Origin: Onchidella celtica
Taxonomy: Eukaryota; Mollusca; Gastropoda; Systellommatophora; Onchidiidae
Reading direction: 5' to 3'
DNA length: 64,000 nucleotides
Assembly (NCBI GenBank): GCA_963931925.1
Contig: OZ007571.1
Location: 61,077,519-61,141,518 of the forward strand
The notes under the pieces are model-generated. The model saw nothing but the letters and a program-made list of their open reading frames with translations, had not been told where the DNA came from and ran no database searches. Both the position numbers and the translations under genes were made by a program. Positions 57,561-64,000 of the stretch are shown piece by piece; within the stretch, counting starts at the first letter, position 1; each line of letters opens with the position of its first letter.

Positions 57561-57769
57561 AACAAGGAAAAACCAACAACAGAAAAAAAAATGGAAAATT
57601 GAACAGATAAAACAGTCGGACAATAAAAGATTGGAATATGAAATATATAGAATCTAAATAGAATATGTCTGCTTAACTGCGAGTTCTTGCTTGTACAACA
57701 TTGGCAGGCGTGCTTCTGTGCTAAAGTTGTTTTTGTTTTTTTTAATGATTCGTATGTCGTACACTCGGG

Positions 57770-57860
57770 GAGATAGTCAAAATATGGCAAAAAAGAAAAA
57801 GTTGTATGTAGTAAAGCCTCGCTTAAGAAATAATGCCGAAAAGATACAATGAAACCCAAA
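57770..57860 (-). repeat. Dispersed repeat R10, inverted partial copy
   Basis: GTCAAAATATGGCAAAAAAG and GTAGTAAAGCCTCGCTTAAG parallel 57413-57475. Confidence 0.65.
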
Positions 57861-57902
57861 GAAAGATGAAAGACAAATCAATATTTGAGTTAAAAATTCT
57901 AC

Positions 57903-57992
57903 ATATGACTTTTTCTGTTTGCCATGTTTTACCTTTGCTTTAAGCCATGCTGCGACCCCACAGTTTTTCTGTGGTTTTTATAACACTCACGG
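57903..57992 (+). repeat. Dispersed repeat R10, partial copy
   Basis: Includes the CCACAG-TTTTT-CTGTGG hairpin (57958-57974). Confidence 0.7.
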
Positions 57993-58045
57993 AGATACAT
58001 GGTACAGTGTTCCAAAATAATTGTAAACACTTGATAAATGAAAGA

Positions 58046-58090
58046 CTTTTGTCGCTGCCCGGGCAAAATTAAAATTAATAGATTAAAAAT
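58046..58090 (+). mobile_element. SINE tail fragment
   Basis: CGCTGCCCGGGCAAAATTAA and AATAGATTAAAAATTTATCC match the SINE body-tail junction at 37735-37750 and 63050-63080. Confidence 0.65.
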
Positions 58091-58738
58091 TTATCCCCAT
58101 CACCCCCCATATCACCAACAAAAATGTATAATTCATTATTAAATAAATATTAATATATTATATATTCAATATTATTATAATACTTTAGAATACAAGTTGT
58201 GAGTTGTGAACTGTTGTGAGTTGTGAACTGTGCCTAACAGGCTGCGTTACAATTTGCTCGGAGATAGAGAGGGGGAGAGAGAGTGAGAGGGAGAGAGGGT
58301 GAGAGAAAGAGAGAGAGAGAGATGCAAATCAAGAGAACAAGTCTTGCTGTAAAAGCGCATAGAGCATTTTTTTGAAAAATGGATATGCGCTATACAAATG
58401 CCATCCATCATTATTATTATTATTATTAAATGATCTAGAATGTACTTTTAGAAATTCCAGAAATTTGGATGAAGACAATCGTAGGTTCTAGATTGTGTAT
58501 TAAGATGTATATGATGCAACACGTAAGGTTCAGTGAATCAGTGAACAAATACTGATTGATTTTGTAAGTGCTAGCCGACCCGGGCAAGGTAAATATTTCA
58601 AATTGTCCTTGGACCAGTCCCGGCTGTATCTAGATCTAGGTCACATTGATAACGACACTTGGATGCGATGCAAAGACCAATAGATCGTTTTGTTACACCA
58701 CAACTCCTTTTGCAGAATACAGAAATGTGATAATGTGA
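58091..58738. other. Non-coding, GA and TTA tracts
   Basis: GA-rich at 58258-58322, (ATT)n at 58408-58428. Confidence 0.5.
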
Positions 58739-59005
58739 CTTTTGCCCAGCAATGTGTAAAGAGAGACATAGACAGCAATTTCCGGTCAGAGTTTTCGATT
58801 CTACTCCGCGAAAATGCGTCTCTTTTTGTGCAGTTCAAAAAATGGTGAATAAATAATGTCCAAAACTGGAGTAACCACGTAACTTCTCATCAAAAATTAA
58901 GTAAGTACGGAAAGTTTCAAAAATTTTTGATTGCATACTCAGGAACTTTCAGCTGCTTACATATTCACTCTCTAGTTCCATTATAGTAGGGTATACTCCG
59001 TGTAA
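58739..59005 (+). repeat. Dispersed repeat R5, copy 2
   Basis: See 11103-11224 and 11800-11893; uninterrupted here. Confidence 0.6.
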
Positions 59006-60455
59006 CATGTTAAATTGACCATAATACATTCGGAGTGACTCTTTTTGCCAAATTCCCTCATGATAAAATTGGATTTTGTTTTCAGAGTGATGATTTTGGA
59101 AAAGATTTTAGGGCTACAGCTGGGATTGGGGCTTGAATTAGGGTTAGGATTAGGTTTAGCATAGTGGTCAGAACAAGCTTTTCGTCGCAACAACGTTTTC
59201 AGAAAATGGTCACAAGTTGGTAGCAAAATTCCAGTGGTGAATATTTTTTGTAATAATTATAGTGAAGCGCAGCAGATGGAAAGGTTAAATGAGAACTGGT
59301 ATAGTGACTGCATGGAAACAATGTTAATGATACTCACAGAACAGGTCATTGGATATTGTTACAGAATTATTGTAGGCAAGATTCGGAACACGGGTAATGA
59401 CGAAATTGTTTAAATGCTAGATAATGACATTATGTTCTGTTCTTAAATAAAATCGTCCTCAATGCACTGACTTGCATTCTCAATGTTAGTTAGGAACTGG
59501 CGCGAATGGGGGAGTAATTTTTATCTCTCTGCAGTTTTGTCCCCTAGGCTTTAGATGTTTTTCGATCTCAGAGCAAACATTACCATATCAAATCTATATG
59601 ATTTCCTCTTTCTTCCTCCCCCTGAAGGGACCCAGTTACTGAAGTTTTTACCTCCACAAACGAACTCATCAGTGCTGTGATCATAAATCGCGAATCCCTT
59701 CATTCAATCTACGCTTGATTCACCATTTCGCCCGGGCCAGGCCGAAGTAAATGGTGACATTCAGAGATGGTCTAAGCTCATTTTGCCGCTTAAAGCTTTG
59801 GCATTTAAGCCTAATATGGAAGGAAGCGAGAACGGATGAAAACACAACCTTTCCGTCCATCCGGCTACTGCCGTGTCCCCTGCCTCTTCTGTCTATCCAC
59901 CTCCCCCTAGGACAACATCACTAACCATTTGATAGCACCAAGAGAAGAAGTCGTTTTCTGACTCCGATCTAAAACTCTAGCGGGAGGAAGCCCGTTGACC
60001 TGAAAAGATTTAGCGACTTGGAGCAATTTCTGTGACGTTCCTTTCTTGGCCAATAGTCGTGCAAAATTGAATTTCATCCTAGCTGCGCCCGTGGGGAGAG
60101 TCCCCCAACCTCCCCATACTCCACTGGGTAGGCCGGGACAGCTAAGATAAGGAGGGCGATCTCCAAGACGTAGATTCAATTGTCGTCGTACGCTCGTCAT
60201 CGGATTTCTCGTAGCCATCGTCGACATGATTATCGTTGCAAGTCGGGGTACGCTGGGAAAAAGGGGGGATGGGAAATATTTCTCTTTTGTCTTGAAGTGG
60301 GTTTGGGCTCTGCAGAAGCGTCTGGTATTGACAGAACATTGATCCTTTTTTCTCTCTCTCTAGTGTGAATGTTTTCCATTTTCTGATAAGCTTAAGATTC
60401 TCGGTTTCACAATTCTCACTTCTGTTCCACCAATAATCTTCTGGTGATCATATAA
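59006..60455. other. Non-coding, no gene recognised
   Basis: ORFs up to 106 codons (59907-60227, minus) lack motifs. No repeat relation noticed. Confidence 0.45.
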
Positions 60456-60590
60456 GAAAAGATAAGAATCACTTTACTATCCCACCACTGAAATTCCCTT
60501 CCAAGGAGCGTGTAAGAGCACATACATGCTACACACAGCATACACATTATCACGTAAATATATATCACAACTCAATAAACTCAGTAATAT
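60456..60590 (-). repeat. Dispersed repeat R9, copy 2
   Basis: See 57287-57395. Confidence 0.65.
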
Positions 60591-60599
60591 AATATCTTT

Positions 60600-60727
60600 T
60601 TTGTATCTTTTCTGTTATGTACCATTTCTTACCCGAGACTTCGCGCTACATACAATTTTTTCTTTCTGCCCTATTTTGACTTTGTTTCAAGCCTTTTGCT
60701 GCGACCCCGCAGTGTTTTTTTTTATTA
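60600..60727 (+). repeat. Dispersed repeat R10, copy
   Basis: Opposite orientation relative to R9 compared with the 57.3-57.5 kb pair. Confidence 0.65.
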
Positions 60728-61195
60728 ATATTTCATCACTGAAGTGACATGGTAAGAAACCTTCGTGAAATATGACACACATCTCGCTAAAGTGTCTTGT
60801 TGAGGTGAATTGTGGAGGACAAAAAACGATCTTTTGAATCTCTCCTCACTGTTCGTAAGTAAATGGGCGGGACAGCTGAGGAGTTCAGAATCAAAACATA
60901 ACGGAAGTGGTGATTTGACCTAATTAGCTATTCGTAACCCTTCAGAAAATCGATGTCAATCACCTTTCGCTTAATTTATTTAAAGTCGAAGCACCCAAGT
61001 TTTAACCAAAAAAAAAAGGGAGGGGGGGGGGGGGGGGACTGGAGGAAAAGACTAAAAATCACGCTGGAGGGCAAACAAATATTAAGCATTTTTCTTTTTA
61101 TGTGACGGTTTTTCTCAAAACTATAATGTTTATGTCTGATACCGCCGGTCTCAGTGTTTACTTGTATTACATTTTTGTCTTTTTGTATTTTGTTT
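60728..61195. other. Non-coding, no gene recognised
   Basis: A- and G-runs at 61009-61036. Confidence 0.45.
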
Positions 61196-61623
61196 ACTTA
61201 CCCCTTTAATCCCAGTGGGGAAATTTGCCCTAGTGTCATTGCAGCCCATTTATAACTGGAGCAGACACGTCGTCGCCACAGTGCAGCACCGGTCGGCGTT
61301 GTTTTTTTCTTGGGGGGGGGGGGAGGGAGGGTGTAGGGAAAAAGTTCATTTGATTTTGCTCGAGCAGCGGCCGGTTCGGTCAGCTCTTCTCGATTTTCAA
61401 TTTCCAAGGTATCTTTAACGTGCGCAACGGGCACACAGGCCCTCCGAGTTTTTCGTCCTTATCCGAGAAGACTAGGTCCTCGATCCGACCTGCCATAGAA
61501 TCAGGGATAGAAAAATATGAGAAAAAATCCGAATTTTTCAACATGCCTGCACCAACTGGGATTCGAACCCGGTACCCTAGGTATGAGAGGAGGGCACCTT
61601 GCCTCTAGACCGCCGTGTCCCCG
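61196..61623 (-). mobile_element. SINE with alternative 3' tail X
   Basis: Head (B box GGTTCGAATCC) and body as in 6805-7206, but beyond a poly-G/C run the 3' end is a different ~110-bp tail (61196-61305) carrying AAATTTGCCCTAGTGTCATT. The same head-body-tail X order occurs at 62797-63245. Confidence 0.85.
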
Positions 61624-61714
61624 GGAGGGGGGGGGGGATGACACACAAAACACCAAGGAATAGCAACTTCTGTTGTTGTTGTTGTTTTTTTCGCGATCAT
61701 TTTTTTCTTTTTGT

Positions 61715-61835
61715 TTTTACTTCATAGCTGTTTGTCATTGTCAACACCAGGACAATCTGCAGCCTCATTATCCATTCTGGTCCCCTCACGTGAACGATCA
61801 GCGCTGAACGATGTGGACGCAAAGAACTCTCCCAA
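61715..61835 (+). repeat. Direct repeat, copy 1
   Basis: ACAATCTGCAGCCTCATTAT and TCCATTCTGG are shared with 63335-63445; both follow a tail-X SINE. Confidence 0.8.
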
Positions 61836-61874
61836 CCTTCCCAAATGGCCCTGACATGAGTAGACCTGGATCCG

Positions 61875-62101
61875 CTTGTTTGAGGTTTGTTTGAGGTTTG
61901 TTTGAGGTTTGTTTGAGGTTTGTTTGAGGTTTGTTTGAGGTTTGTTTGAGGTTTGTTTGAGGTTTGTTTGAGGTTTGTTTGAGGTTTGTTTGAGGTTTGT
62001 TTGAGGTTTGTTTGAGGTTTGTTTGAGGTTTGTTTGAGGTTTGTTTGAGGTTTGTTTGAGGTTTGTTTGAGGTTTGTTTGAGGTTTGTTTGAGGTTTGTT
62101 T
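61875..62101. repeat. 11-bp minisatellite (TTTGTTTGAGG), 20 perfect units
   Basis: GAGG recurs every 11 bp from 61882 to 62091 without a single change; the array ends in TGAGTTTCG. Confidence 0.97.
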
Positions 62102-62210
62102 GAGTTTCGCTCCTCTTGCTATTTACTCCTCACTGTTCTTGCTTTTTCTTTCTCTTGCTTTTTCTTTCAAGTGTTTTTGTGGAAGGGATTAGTTTTTTTT
62201 TATAGATTTT

Positions 62211-62471
62211 TTGCCAAGGCAGCAGCCCTGTTCGGCCTGCTCTTCTCGAGTTTCAACTGCCCCAGGTAGCTTTAACGAGCACACGTGCCCTCCGAGTTTT
62301 TTATCCTTATCCGAGCAGACTAGCGATCCTACCTACCACAGGATCAGGGATAGGAATTCTCTCCCCCCCCCCCCCTCAAGAAAAATCCAACATGCCTGCA
62401 GCGACTGGGATCGAACCTGGGACCTTCGGCATGAGAGGTGAGCACCTTGCGTTTATACCAACGTGTTCCCT
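62211..62471 (-). mobile_element. SINE copy (shortened body)
   Basis: Same head and body; a C-run interrupts the middle, and the 3' tail beyond the GCCAAGGCAGC-type junction is missing. Confidence 0.85.
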
Positions 62472-62796
62472 GACTGGACTCGGGTTTTGCTGTTGGTCTC
62501 GGGTTTAAATCGCCCTAGAGTCTAGCTTGACCAATTGTTTTTTGTGTGTGTGTGTGTGTGTGTGCAGCATTTGAGACACTTAAGCTGGATACTCATGTAT
62601 ACAGAAACGGAAAGGGCAAAAATCCATCAAGCAGTAAATAGAGTGTTTCCATGCACTATACAGAAACGGTATTTCTGTACACTTGACAACATTCTTTCTG
62701 TTTCACTACTTCGAGGGTTTTTGACGTTTCCGTCTCCATGCACATGGAAACACAACTTGACTCGCCCGCCTGATCGGGAGCACAAATTTCGACTCT

Positions 62797-63245
62797 GACA
62801 CCGTGGTCTAGAGGCAAAGTGCTCACCTCTCATGCCGAAGGTACCGGGTTCAAATCCCGGTCGGTGCAGGCGTATTGGAATTTTGGGATTTTTCTCCTAT
62901 TTTCCTGTCCCTGATGTTATGGGAGGTAGGACCGAGCACCTAGTCTTCTCGGATAAGGACGAAACACTCGGAGGGCCCGTGTGCACGTTGCGCACGTAAA
63001 AGATACCTTGTCAATTGGAAATAGAAACGAGCAGGCCGAACAGGCCGTTGCCCGGGCAAAATTAAATAAAAATTTATCCCTACCACCCCCCCCCCCCCCC
63101 AAAAAAATTCCAACAAACATGCCGAGCGGCGCTGGACTGTAGTGACGACGTGCCTCCTCCAGTAACTGTTGTAACTGACCTGCAATGACACTAGGGCAAA
63201 TTTCCCAAATGGGAGTAAAGAAGTATACAAAATACAGACAAACAA
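62797..63245 (+). mobile_element. SINE with alternative 3' tail X
   Basis: B box GGTTCAAATCC, full body, C-run, then tail X in the same relative order as 61196-61623 (CAATGACACTAGGGCAAATT). Confidence 0.85.
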
Positions 63246-63334
63246 AATACCACCAACATTCACCAAAACAAAACACGCAAAAACACAAATGCCGAGAAAA
63301 TAACACTTCCTTCTTCCCCCAATCAGTTTTTTTT

Positions 63335-63445
63335 TCTTACGTTATAGCTTTCTGTCTTTCTCAACAGCGAGACAATCTGCAGCCTCATTATCCATTCTGG
63401 TTGCCGAATCAGTGGTCAGTGCTGAACGATTTGGGGACGTCTGGA
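63335..63445 (+). repeat. Direct repeat, copy 2
   Basis: See 61715-61835. Confidence 0.8.
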
Positions 63446-63607
63446 CGTGAAGAGATCGAACCCTTAGGTCTGCGCGGGTCATCTATGGATGAAGTCATCA
63501 TTCTGTCATTCTGGAGGTTGTTATTTCCTAGTGTGATCCAACAGACTCTGATTACTTCTATAGTTATTTGTTACTCTCTTTGTGATTCCTGCTGTAATGA
63601 GGCAAGA

Positions 63608-63955
63608 CAGACGGATGGATGGGTGGGTGGGTGGGTGGGTGGATGGATGGATGGATGGATGGATGGATGGATGGATGGATGGATGGATGGAAGGGTAGAT
63701 GGGTGGATGGATGGAAGGGTAGATGGGCCGTGGGTGGATGGATGGATGGGTGGGTGGATTAATGGATGGATGGATGGGTGGGTGGATTGATTAATGGATG
63801 GGTGGATGGATGGATGGGTGGGTGGATGGATGGATGGAAGGATGGATGGATGGAAGGGTAGATGGGTGGATGGATGGATGGATGGAATGGATGGATGGAT
63901 GGATGGGTGGGTGGATGGATGGATGGATGGATGGGTGGATGGATGGATGGATGAA
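63608..63955. repeat. GATG/GGTG tetranucleotide array
   Basis: GGAT and GGGT units with AAGG variants. ORFs of 62-201 codons across it are artefacts. Confidence 0.97.
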
Positions 63956-64000
63956 CCGGTTAGACAAAACAAAATCAAGTAGACATACAAATTCGATGGC

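Noticed and set aside
59125-59160. Interstitial telomere repeat
   Set aside because: Only one TTAGGG with loose TTAGGA/TTAGGT neighbours; too short to call.

Overview
The window looks like a repeat-dominated stretch of animal nuclear genome, most likely from a marine invertebrate (mollusc-like is my best guess, by inference only). It has no operons, no rRNA and no convincing host protein-coding gene. The content is transposable elements, tRNA-derived SINEs, long tetranucleotide arrays and many diverged dispersed repeats. Only two long open reading frames are real coding sequence, and both belong to retrotransposons. Most other ORFs are by-products of 4-bp arrays, which stay open in several frames.

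Layout: 0-9 kb is anonymous non-coding DNA with dispersed repeats, a decayed LINE 3' fragment (4.7-5.0 kb), a SINE (6.8-7.2 kb) and tetranucleotide arrays. At 9.3-10.0 kb a 0.7-kb terminal-inverted-repeat element carries a promoter-like segment and a decayed THAP-like exon. At 12.2 kb lies a 425-bp MITE whose twin is at 49.8 kb. The 18.3-28.8 kb block is a nest: a non-autonomous LTR element (1,215-bp LTRs, TSD GCAGT) contains an intact Ty3/Gypsy-type element (214-bp identical LTRs, TSD AACAT) with a 1,588-residue Gag-Pol ORF. At 32.8-34.2 kb there are 31 units of a 44-bp minisatellite. Two SINEs lie at 36.8-38.1 kb. At 42.0-47.2 kb a full-length APE-type LINE (13-bp TSD, 1,043-residue ORF) sits inside an apparent solo LTR (TSD CCAAT). 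The 47-64 kb part holds hAT-like non-autonomous elements, a degenerate ~190-bp satellite, clusters of short dispersed repeats, more SINEs and a 20-unit 11-bp minisatellite.

The most interesting point is the Ty3/Gypsy element. The 18 nt between its 5' LTR and the start codon do not look like a tRNA primer site, but 12 nt of them are perfectly complementary to a segment inside its own LTR. This predicts self-primed reverse transcription of the Tf1 type. Its identical LTRs and intact ORF suggest a recent, possibly still competent insertion. Family names are given only where motifs support them; all repeat relationships were found by eye without alignment software.
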